From an uncultured Bacteroidales bacterium (GTDB taxonomy: Bacteria; Bacteroidota; Bacteroidia; Bacteroidales; Paludibacteraceae), in contig CALCGX010000043.1 in assembly GCA_937901225.1 (NCBI GenBank), forward strand, positions 1 through 25,692: a stretch of 25,692 bases of DNA, in the 5' to 3' direction. Shown one piece after another: positions 14,328-23,900 of the stretch. Made by a program: the position numbers and the translations under genes. Below the pieces are notes generated by a model, which had not been told where the DNA came from, made no database searches, and was given only the letters and a program-made list of their open reading frames with translations. Each line of letters opens with the position of its first letter. Positions within the stretch are counted from its first letter, which is position 1.

Positions 14328-15695
14328 TTAAGAATGGATGAATTTAAACTTACGCATATCGCGGTTAACTATGATAGCGGATATAATCACGGACAAAGTG
14401 TCGCTGATAGGCCAACTCCACCACACACCCCAAATTGGTGCGATTCCCCAAGATTGGAATAGCAGAGGCAAACAGATAATGAGCGGGATGAGGAACAGAA
14501 CTTGGCGGGTAAGACTAAGGAAAATCGCCTTAGGAGCCATACCGATTGAAGTATAGAAGTTACCCGTAATCATAGGGAACCCTATGGCAAACATAACGCA
14601 CAGCATAATTCGCGCTGGGACAATAGATTGAGCGATCAAAAATTCATCGTGAGTAAACAGACGAATGAAACCCTCTGGCCAGATCTCACCGAAAAGGAAG
14701 AGGGTGCTCATCACACATGTAGCACAATAAATAGACAACTTATATGCCCTCAGCATTCGATCGTACAGATTGGCACCATAGTTATATCCCACGATAGGTT
14801 GCATACCTTGCTGAATGCCCATGACGATCATAACAAAGAAGAATATGAAACGATTGGTCATACCAAAAGTCGCAATCTCCATATCACCGCCATAACGTTT
14901 CAACTGATTGTTGAGCACGATCACCACAAAGCATGCTGCCATGTGCATTAGGAATGGCGCAGTGCCAATACCCAGTGCACGCATGGTAATGTCGCGTTTT
15001 AGGCGCCAGATGCCGCGATGGAAGTGAATAACCTCTTTTGGATTCAGGAAGATGATCAGTTCCACTATCACCGATACCAACTGCGAAATGACCGTAGCCA
15101 AAGCAGCACCACGGATGCCCATATCAAGGACGAAAATAAATATCGGATCCAAGATGATATTAAGAACAACCGCCAAGATAGTGGCATACATAGAGATACG
15201 CGGATGGCCTATAGAGCGCAACATGCTATTAAGGCCGTAGTAAATATGCGTGAGGATATTACCTAGGAGGATAATCTGCATATACTCACGAGCATACACA
15301 ACGGTTACTTCACTGGCACCAAAAGCATACAAGATAGGGTCTAGCCAATACAATCCCACTACCATGATCAATGCGCCCAAAAGGACGTTGAGGATTACTA
15401 CATTCGCTAGCACATCATTGGCTGAACGATAGTCCTTCTCTCCTAACTTAATCGCCACCAACGAACTTGCACCCACACCAACCAACGTACCAAAGGCTGC
15501 ACAAATATCCATAAACGGTTTGGCTACGGTTAAGCCCGATAGTGCCATTGCACCTACACCATGACCTATAAAGATGGAATCCACCATGTTGTATAGCGAT
15601 GAGGCTGTCATCGCTATAATGCCGGGCATAGCATACTTGAGGAGTAGGCTACGAATAGATTCTGTGCCGAGTTCTGTTATCTTAGGTGTTGACAT
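14328..15695 (-). CDS. MATE family multidrug/Na+ antiporter
   Basis: A 455-residue integral membrane protein with about 12 hydrophobic helices in two pseudo-symmetric halves, as in MATE exporters. Recognisable segments: LLLKYAMPGIIAMTASSLYN, MVDSIFIGHGVGAMALSGLT, YGLNSMLRSIGHPRISMYAT, LNIILDPIFIFVLDMGIRGA and, in the second half, GIQQGMQPIVGYNYGA. These MepA-like features suggest export of cationic compounds by Na+ or H+ antiport; the substrate is unknown. It starts inside the last 19 bp of mrp, indicating translational coupling, and ends 5 bp before tsaB. It is unrelated at sequence level to the GC-rich MATE-like fragment at the start of the window. Confidence 0.9.
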   Translation of the reverse strand: MSTPKITELGTESIRSLLLKYAMPGIIAMTASSLYNMVDSIFIGHGVGAMALSGLTVAKPFMDICAAFGTLVGVGASSLVAIKLGEKDYRSANDVLANVVILNVLLGALIMVVGLYWLDPILYAFGASEVTVVYAREYMQIILLGNILTHIYYGLNSMLRSIGHPRISMYATILAVVLNIILDPIFIFVLDMGIRGAALATVISQLVSVIVELIIFLNPKEVIHFHRGIWRLKRDITMRALGIGTAPFLMHMAACFVVIVLNNQLKRYGGDMEIATFGMTNRFIFFFVMIVMGIQQGMQPIVGYNYGANLYDRMLRAYKLSIYCATCVMSTLFLFGEIWPEGFIRLFTHDEFLIAQSIVPARIMLCVMFAIGFPMITGNFYTSIGMAPKAIFLSLTRQVLFLIPLIICLPLLFQSWGIAPIWGVWWSWPISDTLSVIISAIIVNRDMRKFKFIHS

Positions 15696-16717
15696 ATTTC
15701 TTCAAACATTTTGGCTGCAGGGTGTCCATCTTGCAAGGCGATAGGCGTACCTTCATCGCCACCCTCGCGAATAGACTGTACGAGCGGCACTTGTCCTAAC
15801 AACGGAGTCTGCAATTCTTCGGCAAGTTGCTTTCCACCATCCTTCCCGAAGATATAATAACGATTATTGGGCAACTCCGCAGGAGTAAACCATGCCATAT
15901 TCTCCACCAATCCAAGTACAGGCACATTGATCTTTTCGTTGAGGAACATATCCACTCCCTTGCGTGCATCGACCAATGCCACAGGCTGAGGAGTCGTAAC
16001 TACGATAGCGCCTGTGAGATGGAGGTGCTGCACCAAAGTGAGGTGAATATCGCTAGTACCTGGAGGGAGGTCTATGAGAAAATAGTCCAATTCACCCCAA
16101 TTGGCATCTTGAATCAGTTGTTTAATTGCATTGCTTGCCATACCACCGCGCCAAACAACAGCTTGTTGCGGGTCAACAAAAAAACCTATTGACAGCATCT
16201 TCACACCATATTGTTCAATCGGTTCTATGAGATTGCGACCATTGACAGGTGTAGAAACAGGGCGACAACCCTCGGTGTGGAACATCTTTGGAATGGATGG
16301 TCCGTGAATGTCGGCATCCAATAATCCAACCTTGTAGCCCATCTTTGCCAATGTGATTGCAAGATTAGCAGAGATGGTGGACTTACCCACACCACCCTTG
16401 CCAGAGTGAATAGCTATGACCTGTGCTGCACGCAAGTTCTCCACAGAATCGGCTTTAGGTACCATATTTTGCTTGATGAACTTGGTATGAATATGTACAG
16501 CCGCATTCTCATCCACATAGGTATGAATAGCCGTTTCAGCAGCTTTCACTACCGACTTGCGGAATGGGTCATTATCTTTTTCGAATATCAGCGAGAATGA
16601 TACCTCTAACCCCGAGATACGAATATCGTCCTCGAGCATACCGCTCTCTATCAGATTTTTGCCTGTGCCTGGGTAGCGCACATGCTGAAGGGCATCAATT
16701 ATTTGTTGAGGATACAT
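15677..16717 (-). CDS. mrp: Mrp/NBP35-type P-loop ATPase, Fe-S cluster carrier
   Basis: A 346-residue protein from ATG 16717 (MYPQQIIDALQHVRYPGTGK), which has GGAAG just upstream; a TTG at 16759 would add 14 unconserved residues. Domains: N-terminal DUF59/MIP18-like region (about 1-85) and a MinD-like ATPase with deviant Walker A SGKGGVGKSTISANLA, GLLDADIHGPSIPKM and LIDLPPGTSDIHLTL. Mrp/ApbC proteins bind and transfer Fe-S clusters. The C-terminal CxxC seen in many relatives is absent: the segment reads ENMAWFTPAELPNNRYYIFG. I recall this form as usual in Bacteroidota. It overlaps trmB by 23 bp and the MATE gene by 19 bp. Confidence 0.9.
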   Translation of the reverse strand: MYPQQIIDALQHVRYPGTGKNLIESGMLEDDIRISGLEVSFSLIFEKDNDPFRKSVVKAAETAIHTYVDENAAVHIHTKFIKQNMVPKADSVENLRAAQVIAIHSGKGGVGKSTISANLAITLAKMGYKVGLLDADIHGPSIPKMFHTEGCRPVSTPVNGRNLIEPIEQYGVKMLSIGFFVDPQQAVVWRGGMASNAIKQLIQDANWGELDYFLIDLPPGTSDIHLTLVQHLHLTGAIVVTTPQPVALVDARKGVDMFLNEKINVPVLGLVENMAWFTPAELPNNRYYIFGKDGGKQLAEELQTPLLGQVPLVQSIREGGDEGTPIALQDGHPAAKMFEEICQHLR

Positions 16718-17462
16718 AGTTTCTTCCGTATGAACGATAAGTGTCTTTTTCGATGTCAATATCTGGTTCGATGAGATTATCGCAATGCGACAATTCCCAA
16801 CGTAAGTATTTGATAGTCAGCCCACGGTCAAGCCATTGGTGCTCATAGTGTGTTTGCAAACTACGAGCTTCATCAATATCAGCAGTCGCCTGCGCAGCGT
16901 ATAAATCATCCGTGTCCACCAGCAACGGATAGTTATTCTCCTTTACCATTGCTTGCGTATAGGTATAGAGAAAAGGACTATCTGTCTTGAGGTGGATAAG
17001 ACCATTGGGTTGCAAGAGCTGAGCATATCGTAGCATAAAATACGTTGATGTCAAGCGCTTGGTTGCCTTCTTCATCTGTGGGTCTGGAAAAGTGATCCAT
17101 ATCTCAGCCACCTCATTGGGAGCAAAGAAGTGAGTAAGTAATTCGATGTTGGTACGAAGAAATGCAACATTCTGCATACCTGCCAATTCTGCTTGCTTGG
17201 CACCAGCCCACATACGAGCGCCTTTGATATCAATGCCGATATAATTCTTATTCGGATAACGTGCTGCCAAACCCACAGTATATTCTCCACGACCACAGCC
17301 TAACTCGAGTACAATCGGATTGGAGTTATGAAAATACTCCTCATGCCATTTACCACGCATGGCTGCTACAGGATTTCCCTCCACCATCTCTCGTGCTCCG
17401 CATTGAAAGACATTATGGAAAGTTTCCATCTCTGCAAATTTTTTCAATTTATTCTTGCCCAT
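16695..17462 (-). CDS. trmB: tRNA (guanine-46-N7)-methyltransferase TrmB
   Basis: A 255-residue SAM-dependent methyltransferase that makes m7G46 in the variable loop of tRNAs. Signatures: the start KLKKFAEMETFHNVFQ, the SAM-binding loop VLELGCGRGEYTVGLA, YIGIDIKGARMWAGAKQA, EIWITFPDPQMKKATKRLTS and LIHLKTDSPFLYTYT, with a C-terminal ...TIKYLRWEL. All catalytic segments expected for TrmB are present and the length is typical for Bacteroidales. It follows gldH by 22 bp with no visible promoter and overlaps mrp by 23 bp, so it belongs to the holB operon. Confidence 0.93.
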   Translation of the reverse strand: MGKNKLKKFAEMETFHNVFQCGAREMVEGNPVAAMRGKWHEEYFHNSNPIVLELGCGRGEYTVGLAARYPNKNYIGIDIKGARMWAGAKQAELAGMQNVAFLRTNIELLTHFFAPNEVAEIWITFPDPQMKKATKRLTSTYFMLRYAQLLQPNGLIHLKTDSPFLYTYTQAMVKENNYPLLVDTDDLYAAQATADIDEARSLQTHYEHQWLDRGLTIKYLRWELSHCDNLIEPDIDIEKDTYRSYGRNYVSSTNN

Positions 17463-17484
17463 TCCTATGTAGCGTTTAATAAAG

Positions 17485-17940
17485 TTAAGGTTTCTTGATT
17501 ACTTTCAGTCCAACATCTGTGATTCCACGCAACTGGTTTTCACGCATACCTTGTCGTATTGCTATCGTATATTGACCTGCCGTTAATGCAACATTCTCCA
17601 GATATAACAAAGGCAGTTCGTGGAGCTGCATACCCGCACCATACCATTCGCCGCGCTCATTAGCCAAGAAACTCTCTATGGTATCACGATGTAATAATAA
17701 AGAATCTTGCTTTACATCTACAAATAGCCATAGATTTTGATAAGGATATCGCTCGGTGTGACGCACAATGATTTGCACCTCATACCCACCCATTGTATCC
17801 GCAATGATAGGCTCAAATAGCAATACCGAATCAGCATCCCAACCCGATGCGGGAAGTGAGTCAAACTCATCATATACTACTCCCTGCTGACAGCCCATCA
17901 ACAGTAGACTAATCAGCGCGAGAAGAAGAACCTTTTTCAT
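17485..17940 (-). CDS. gldH: Gliding motility lipoprotein GldH
   Basis: A 151-residue lipoprotein from ATG 17940: MKKVLLLALISLLLMGCQQG with the lipobox cysteine at residue 17. The mature part has the GldH features: VVYDEFDSLPASGWDADSVL, VQIIVRHTERYPYQNLWLFV, RGEWYGAGMQLHELPLLY and a C-terminal GQYTIAIRQGMRENQLRGIT. GldH is required for gliding in Flavobacterium johnsoniae and is conserved in non-gliding Bacteroidales too; its molecular role is not known. The frame is open 57 bases upstream of this start but those residues lack a signal peptide. The start lies 32 bp inside the end of ricT, a gene order I recall from other Bacteroidota. Confidence 0.9.
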   Translation of the reverse strand: MKKVLLLALISLLLMGCQQGVVYDEFDSLPASGWDADSVLLFEPIIADTMGGYEVQIIVRHTERYPYQNLWLFVDVKQDSLLLHRDTIESFLANERGEWYGAGMQLHELPLLYLENVALTAGQYTIAIRQGMRENQLRGITDVGLKVIKKP

Positions 17941-19087
17941 TATTGCGGTGTGAATTATTTCGACGATCATTGTTTCTTCCACCACGATGACCACCATTGT
18001 TTTTGTTATTCTTTTTCTTATCGAAACGCGTTAAATCATCTTGTCCAACTACATTTTGATAATCTGTTTCCACTATGGCAACAGCAGATTGATTACCTCC
18101 CAGATTTAATGGTTTTTCTCCGCGACGATTCTTCTCGATAATCTCACGAGCCTTTGCTGCCGTGATTGTCTCAAGGTTAGCAGGATGACGTTGATCTGTA
18201 GAATATGTTACTTCCCCTTTGAGAGGGTCAGAAGAGAAGAAATAGTAGGTGGCATCCTTGGTTTCCAAAGGCACATTACGTGACGGGAGTTTCTTCACGG
18301 CCTCTTCGTAAACAGGCACTTCGTAGTTGAGACAGCACTTCAATTTTGCACATTGACCTGCTAATTTCTGCGGATTCAACGAGATATTTTGAATACGAGC
18401 TGCATTGGTTCCCACCGAAGAAAACTGTGTCATCCAAGTTGAGCAACAGAGCTCTCTACCACATGGTCCCGTTCCACCAATACGTCCTGCCTCTTGACGA
18501 GCACCAATCTGCTTCATCTCAATACGAATGCGGAAAGTCTCAGCATATACCTTGATCAATTGACGAAAATCCACACGTCCATCTGCAATATAATAGAATA
18601 TTGCTTTTGATCCATCACCTTGGTATTCCACATCTCCAATCTTCATCTCCAACCCCAATGACTTGGCCAATTGGCGCGATTTGATCATCGTTTCTTGCTC
18701 TTTGGAATGTGCTTCTGCTGCGCGAACCAAGTCTTCCTCTGTAGCAACGCGCAAGATATTACGAATCTCATAACGCTCCGTATTGATATGATTTTTCTTA
18801 ATCTGAACAGGCACCAATCTTCCAGTCAAAACAACCTCACCAAGGTCAGTTCCAGGATTAGCCTCTACCACAACCTTCACTCCTTTTTCAAGGGGCAAGT
18901 TATTGCTATTATGGTAATAACCTTTTCGGGTATTTTTGAACTGTACCTCCACCAAATCACCTTCCTCACCCGTATGAGGGACATCACTCAACCAATCCAC
19001 CACAGGCAACATATGTTTGGGATTATGATTGACTGCCTTCTTTGTGATATGGCATGAGCCATTATCTATTGTGAAATCTTCTTTCAT
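17909..19087 (-). CDS. ricT: PSP1-domain protein, RicT/YaaT family
   Basis: A 392-residue protein of the RicT (YaaT, formerly stage 0 sporulation) family. The PSP1 domain spans roughly residues 35-300: VEVQFKNTRKGYYHNSNNLP, IFYYIADGRVDFRQLIKVYA, RIEMKQIGARQEAGRIGGTG, and the cysteine-rich CGRELCCSTWMTQF and CAKLKCCLNYE. In Bacillus subtilis RicT is part of the Fe-S-containing Y-complex that controls mRNA maturation through RNase Y; its Bacteroidota role is not established. The last ~45 residues are low-complexity and rich in Asn, Arg, His and Lys (NNKNNGGHRGGRNNDRR), suggesting a disordered RNA-binding tail. It sits directly after holB, as in Firmicutes, and overlaps gldH. Confidence 0.88.
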   Translation of the reverse strand: MKEDFTIDNGSCHITKKAVNHNPKHMLPVVDWLSDVPHTGEEGDLVEVQFKNTRKGYYHNSNNLPLEKGVKVVVEANPGTDLGEVVLTGRLVPVQIKKNHINTERYEIRNILRVATEEDLVRAAEAHSKEQETMIKSRQLAKSLGLEMKIGDVEYQGDGSKAIFYYIADGRVDFRQLIKVYAETFRIRIEMKQIGARQEAGRIGGTGPCGRELCCSTWMTQFSSVGTNAARIQNISLNPQKLAGQCAKLKCCLNYEVPVYEEAVKKLPSRNVPLETKDATYYFFSSDPLKGEVTYSTDQRHPANLETITAAKAREIIEKNRRGEKPLNLGGNQSAVAIVETDYQNVVGQDDLTRFDKKKNNKNNGGHRGGRNNDRRNNSHRNNEKGSSSRAD

Positions 19088-19093
19088 ATATCA

Positions 19094-20239
19094 TTACTTT
19101 ACAAGTACTATCATTTGCAAACAAAGATCAAAAAATATGATTTTGGCATTGCCGTTTTGTGCTATTTGTTGTTCAGCTTTGCCAAGCTCGTTCATCATCT
19201 TTTCTACATTTCCATCGTGAATAAATGGTGCAAACTTCGTAGAGAACTCTTGCTCTTTTTTAGTTTGATAATTCATTGATGAGCAATGGAAATTGTATAT
19301 ATAATTCTCACGAATTTGACGTTGGGCATACTGCAAAAATGCCTTCTGCTTCTCTCTTCCCACCTTACTATCCGCCATATCATTACTCCATTGACGAAGT
19401 TTGAGCAATGCACTATAATCTTTCTTTTGTCCCACCAACCATGCGTTGCGCATCAATGCCACAAAATCATCGAAATAAGTTTGGTTATCTTCACTCTCGC
19501 TCATCATTTTTAGAGCCGCAAGATAACTGCCATTCGCCATATGTGCAATAGTTCGGGCATCTTCTGCGTCAAGCCATGCGTATTCTGTTTGCAACCCAGA
19601 AGCAATAGTTTCTTCACTCAAGCGTGGTACTCTAACCTCTTGTACACGCGATAATATAGTACTGAGAAGCTGTTCAGGGTGCTCACTCACGAGTAGAAAC
19701 AGAGTCATTGTAGGAGGCTCCTCAAGCAGTTTAAGCAGTTTATTCGCACACGTGGCATTCATTTTCTCTGGTTGCCAAATGAGCATAATTTTATATCCAC
19801 CTGAAAAACTCTTGAGCGAAAGCTTACGAAGTATCTCACTACTCTCTTTCTCATAGATCATTCCCTGCTTTGTTTCCACTCCCATTACACGATACCAATC
19901 GTCCAAATCAAAATACTTATGCTCAGCTACAAGTCCCCTCCACTTATCAGCATAAGCATCACACACATCGCCCTCATCACCTTTAACAATAGGGAATGCA
20001 AAATGCAAATCAGGATGTTGTAATTTGTTAAATTGTATGCATGTTGGGCATGTACCACAAGAATCATGCTCCGTACGATTAGGACATGCAATATACTGCG
20101 CATACGCAAGCGCCAATGCTAGCTTACCCACACCAGCAGGTCCCGCAAACAATTGCGCATGCGGAATGCGCCCTTCGCGCACCGCTTGACGTAGTTGATT
20201 CTTCTCGTTTTCTTGCCCTATTATGTCACAAAATTGCAT
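19094..20239 (-). CDS. holB: DNA polymerase III subunit delta'
   Basis: A 381-residue clamp-loader subunit from ATG 20239 (MQFCDIIGQENEKNQLRQAV); residues upstream in the open frame cross the promoter and are excluded. Signatures: PHAQLFAGPAGVGKLALALA (degenerate P-loop, as is normal for delta'), a zinc-binding cysteine set (CPNRTEHDSCGTCPTC), YKIMLIWQPEKMNATCANKL, LLKLLEEPPTMTLFLLVSE and the sensor-like LLSTILSRVQEVRVPRL. It acts with the gamma/tau and delta subunits to load the sliding clamp. It is the first gene of the operon, about 13 bases after the predicted transcription start, and precedes ricT by 6 bp. Length is slightly above E. coli HolB (334). Confidence 0.92.
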   Translation of the reverse strand: MQFCDIIGQENEKNQLRQAVREGRIPHAQLFAGPAGVGKLALALAYAQYIACPNRTEHDSCGTCPTCIQFNKLQHPDLHFAFPIVKGDEGDVCDAYADKWRGLVAEHKYFDLDDWYRVMGVETKQGMIYEKESSEILRKLSLKSFSGGYKIMLIWQPEKMNATCANKLLKLLEEPPTMTLFLLVSEHPEQLLSTILSRVQEVRVPRLSEETIASGLQTEYAWLDAEDARTIAHMANGSYLAALKMMSESEDNQTYFDDFVALMRNAWLVGQKKDYSALLKLRQWSNDMADSKVGREKQKAFLQYAQRQIRENYIYNFHCSSMNYQTKKEQEFSTKFAPFIHDGNVEKMMNELGKAEQQIAQNGNAKIIFFDLCLQMIVLVK

Positions 20240-20258
20240 AGTTACACAAATTAGCCTA

Positions 20259-20290
20259 CAAAGGTACAACAAAAAAAGGACAAATGCAAG
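20259..20290 (-). promoter_or_regulatory. Promoter of the holB operon
   Basis: On the minus strand CTTG (20287-20290, three of four consensus bases), 20 bp, then TACCTTTG (20259-20266). It predicts a leader of about 13 bases. The -33 box overlaps the foot of the upstream terminator stem. Confidence 0.65.
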
Positions 20291-20328
20291 AAAAACGAGC
20301 AAAAGTTTATTTTAAGCTCGTTTTTCTT
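20288..20328. terminator. Strong intrinsic terminator, usable on both strands
   Basis: A 13-bp perfect stem (AAGAAAAACGAGC / GCTCGTTTTTCTT) with a 15-base loop. A/T runs at the foot give a U tract in either direction. It lies 32 bp beyond the stop of the minus-strand two-gene unit 24609-20361 and separates it from holB. Confidence 0.85.
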
Positions 20329-20360
20329 ATTGATCAGAATAATAGTACGCTAGAAGAAAA

Positions 20361-20900
20361 TTATGGCTTACGATTATAAATAACAGTACATTGCTTACGT
20401 GCGACAAATATAGCATAAACAAACGCCATCAATATCATCAGAAATAGCACATCCCACTCCAACCCCAATGGGATAATTTCATCTTCGGGTACATCAGGAA
20501 CGCCAGGTCCTACCAAACCATACATTGTAGGGGCAGAACTAGCGATACTCATATTGGGTTGATTTTCTCCTATTGGATTTAAACTAGACGTCCATAGAAA
20601 TGTAGTATTCGCACCCGTACCTGCTACAGAAACAGCAGATTGCGTTGTTTTTCTCACCTTACTCTTTGTATATAACTCCATAGAAGTGTTGTACGTACTA
20701 ACTGTATTGACACTTTTTTCTACCGCTTGATTACCTGTCATTTGGTTCGTGCGCATAGGTGCTACAGAACGCATCTTATACGATTGAATTGATTGGCTGC
20801 AAACTGGTACTAATTCATTCGATAATGTGTGCTCTCCAAATACACTTACTGGAGTTAATAAAGCAACAAATACTAATACTGTTATATATAAATTTTTCAT
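20361..20900 (-). CDS. Small exported protein with C-terminal membrane anchor, unknown function
   Basis: A 179-residue protein from ATG 20900. Residues 1-22 form a signal peptide (MKNLYITVLVFVALLTPVSV, then FG). The middle is polar and Ser/Thr/Asn-rich without a recognisable domain. The end is PLGLEWDVLFLMILMAFVY, a hydrophobic helix continuing AIFVARKQ and a short basic tail. Motif, helix, basic residues: this is the general layout of C-terminal sorting signals, and I recall similar P-(I/L)-G ends on small Bacteroidales proteins encoded after large secreted proteins, but no function is known to me. It starts 10 bp after the stop of the T9SS cargo gene, without its own promoter, and is followed by a strong terminator, so the two are surely cotranscribed. 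Confidence 0.7.
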   Translation of the reverse strand: MKNLYITVLVFVALLTPVSVFGEHTLSNELVPVCSQSIQSYKMRSVAPMRTNQMTGNQAVEKSVNTVSTYNTSMELYTKSKVRKTTQSAVSVAGTGANTTFLWTSSLNPIGENQPNMSIASSAPTMYGLVGPGVPDVPEDEIIPLGLEWDVLFLMILMAFVYAIFVARKQCTVIYNRKP

Positions 20901-20910
20901 GACCATCGCA

Positions 20911-23900
20911 TTACTCTTGGTTAATAAATTTATATCGCTCATTATTCACACGCACCACATACACACCCATCCCTAAACTGCTGATTGGCAACTCTATTTG
21001 ATTGCTAAATTGCGCATGTACAACTTCTTGTCCACTCATATTATAAATAGTCACTATATTATGCATTTGACCTGTGACAATATAAATATTTTTATCAGAC
21101 GTCCACAATTTTGTATTCGATATATTATCCATATTTGTAGCCACACCATCACCTCCAGAATTCTCTGGTAGTTTTGGATTGAGTACCACTTGGAACCGCA
21201 TATCATTAACCGACTTAGCTGGCACATGGAATTGATACTCGCCATCTTCTTGCAAAGAAATAACACTATCTGCCACTAAGTCTTTGATGTAAAGTGGATC
21301 GCCAATCAACGAACTAAAGCGTAAGGTATATGTTGTATCTTGCCCAGCGCAGAAACCAATATACATGCTATCAATATGGTTGGATGCAGAAATTTCCATC
21401 ATACCACATGGTTCGTTGGTATAAATATTTACCTGTCCACTAGCATTCATATTCAAGCCGTCGTAACCATTGTCGTAGTCAGGTGTACAACGCATATCTT
21501 GCAGGATATACATACGGTCTGAGCCACTATTCTTTCCATATGCTTGAATACGAATACGGCGTAGCAGTTCAGACGCAGTGGCAGAGCGATTTGGTATCTT
21601 CATTGCATTATTACCTGGCGATGTCGTATTCCAGACATGCTTCTCATAATCCAATTTGATTGTACAGTTTGGTTCATTAGCAACCACATAAATACCTTGC
21701 ATTGGAGCAATCAATGTAGGGTCGGTATTTTCATTAAGATTCCCTGCACTCAACACAGGAATAGCTGTATATTGTCCAGCTGCTTGACTGGTTGTTTCTG
21801 CACCATTACTTTCTGTTGTTGCATCATTCCACTCTGTCCAAGAGCCCGTATTGAAGATATAGAATGTCTTGAGCATATCCCCTTCAAAATCATCAGCAGT
21901 AAATGCAGCCACATTGATAGGAGCAAGGTAACTATTAGTAAAGATATTATCGCCTCCTGCCGTTTTTTGCAAAGTAATGTCTTGAGGTTGATTAATTGCC
22001 GTTGCCACCCAATTATAAGTTGGTTTTCCTTGTTGTGTAATCGCATAGCCAGCAAATGGCTCCAACGCAACAGTACCTTTTTGCTTTGACCACCCGCTTG
22101 ATTCGGACCAACTATATAACCATGTGTTAGATGTCAACGTAACCTCCGTATCGGCACCTGGCGCACCAACATATTGCCACAAACGATGCTTATTTTCTGT
22201 AGGATATGCCTCACTTGGTTGGCTCTTCGTAGTATATTGCACAGTCACTCTTGGCATATACTCCTCTGCCACTTCTGGGTGAATACGCAAGTAGCCAGCT
22301 CCCGTTACCGATTCGTGTCTGCCAGAATTATTGTGGATAGTAATAGACGAACCATCGCTTGCTGTGCCTTCGATACCTTCACTTCCGATTGTTAAGCCAC
22401 CTTTGCAAGTAATCGTAAGTCGACTACCTTCCTCAAAGATTGCTCCAGAAACGCCTTGTGCCTCATCTATCACTGCATCTGAACGAAGAATGACAGGTAT
22501 GTCGTTTTCATCGGGCACACGCTTTATATTCCAGTTCTCGGTATCCGACCATTGATTACCGTTATCACCATTAAACACGATTGCTCCATCTACAGGAACT
22601 ATCAATGCTGATTTTGCAACTGCCACAACAGTTTGATTATCATCCAACGGAGTACCACGATTTAAATTATTAGACGTATTGGTGGTATTCCCTCCACCAC
22701 TAACCGAAAGTTGACGCTCTCCCGTTTCACTATTAAAAATCATCGGTTGAACAGCAGGGATATTAGATGGTTTTGGATAGGTATATGGCTGCATCGGCTC
22801 ATAATTAGGCAACGAATAGACGTACAAACTATGTGTAGTAGATGATACCACAAACAAATTACCTGCATAATCAAATTCCAAACCATCTATCTTATCTGCC
22901 CCTGTTACTGGTATCTCAAACATCCAATCAAGATTGAATCCAAACCAAGTATCGTTGTCGTTATAGAACAATTTAAACACACAAACCCTCTCACTAAACG
23001 CAACTGCCAAAAAAGCTTCAGAACTATACATGCCATCCTTCTCGTATAGTGCCACCTGTCCTGTCGGATTAGGGTGATTCTCTTCAACAGTTTTATTTTG
23101 AGTATGTGGAGATAACATTTGGCGTACATTCCACAACGGAGAAACATTGTTACCCGAATAAGTGTCTTGTGCACCAGTTCCCATGGAATATTGGAAATAA
23201 CGCACTAATCCAGTTCCTGGAGATTTATGTTTTTGATAACCGCTCGGATGTATATGTGCTAAGAATGAATATGCATCCATTTTTCCACGGTGCTGCGCCA
23301 CCCAAAAACTACCTCGAGAACTCACAACCATAGAGTTGTCCGCATCCACCCAAGGAGAAACACAATAAGGAAAACCATATTGCGCTTTGCCTTCCTGGGT
23401 AGTTCCATAAAAAGTAGATGTTCTTGGATTATAGTATTTTTCCGCTTGATCATAGACCTCATCATCATCCTGCTTAGTCAACTTATAAATCACACCTGTT
23501 CCAGGATCATATTTATCATCTGATACATCTTCTGTATCACTTCCTGAACGTATCGCAGACGCACCTCCTGCCTTGCTCAAGACATACAGTTCACCACCTG
23601 GACCAAAAGCCAAAGAGTTGATAGGATGAAGAGACGAGGACGCATAGTTTGCTTCAGATATAAGATTTCTGGTCACATTAACAGCAGCACCTTTATCTGT
23701 CAGTATCGCCTCCTCATCAGGCAGCAACTGATAAATAGCAGATTGCTGACTACTTGCTGATTTTGCATAATACACACTTCCATCTACGGGATTGACCGCT
23801 ATACTGTGCATATAGAATCGCGTCCATTGATCAGTTTCTGCTGGAAAATTCACGCCACTCGGCATATAACTGCCACCAACCTTTTTATATTTACCATCAA

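Noticed and set aside
16718..16759. TTG start for mrp
   Set aside because: ATG at 16717 has GGAAG upstream and matches the family N-terminus; the extension is unconserved and overlaps trmB further.
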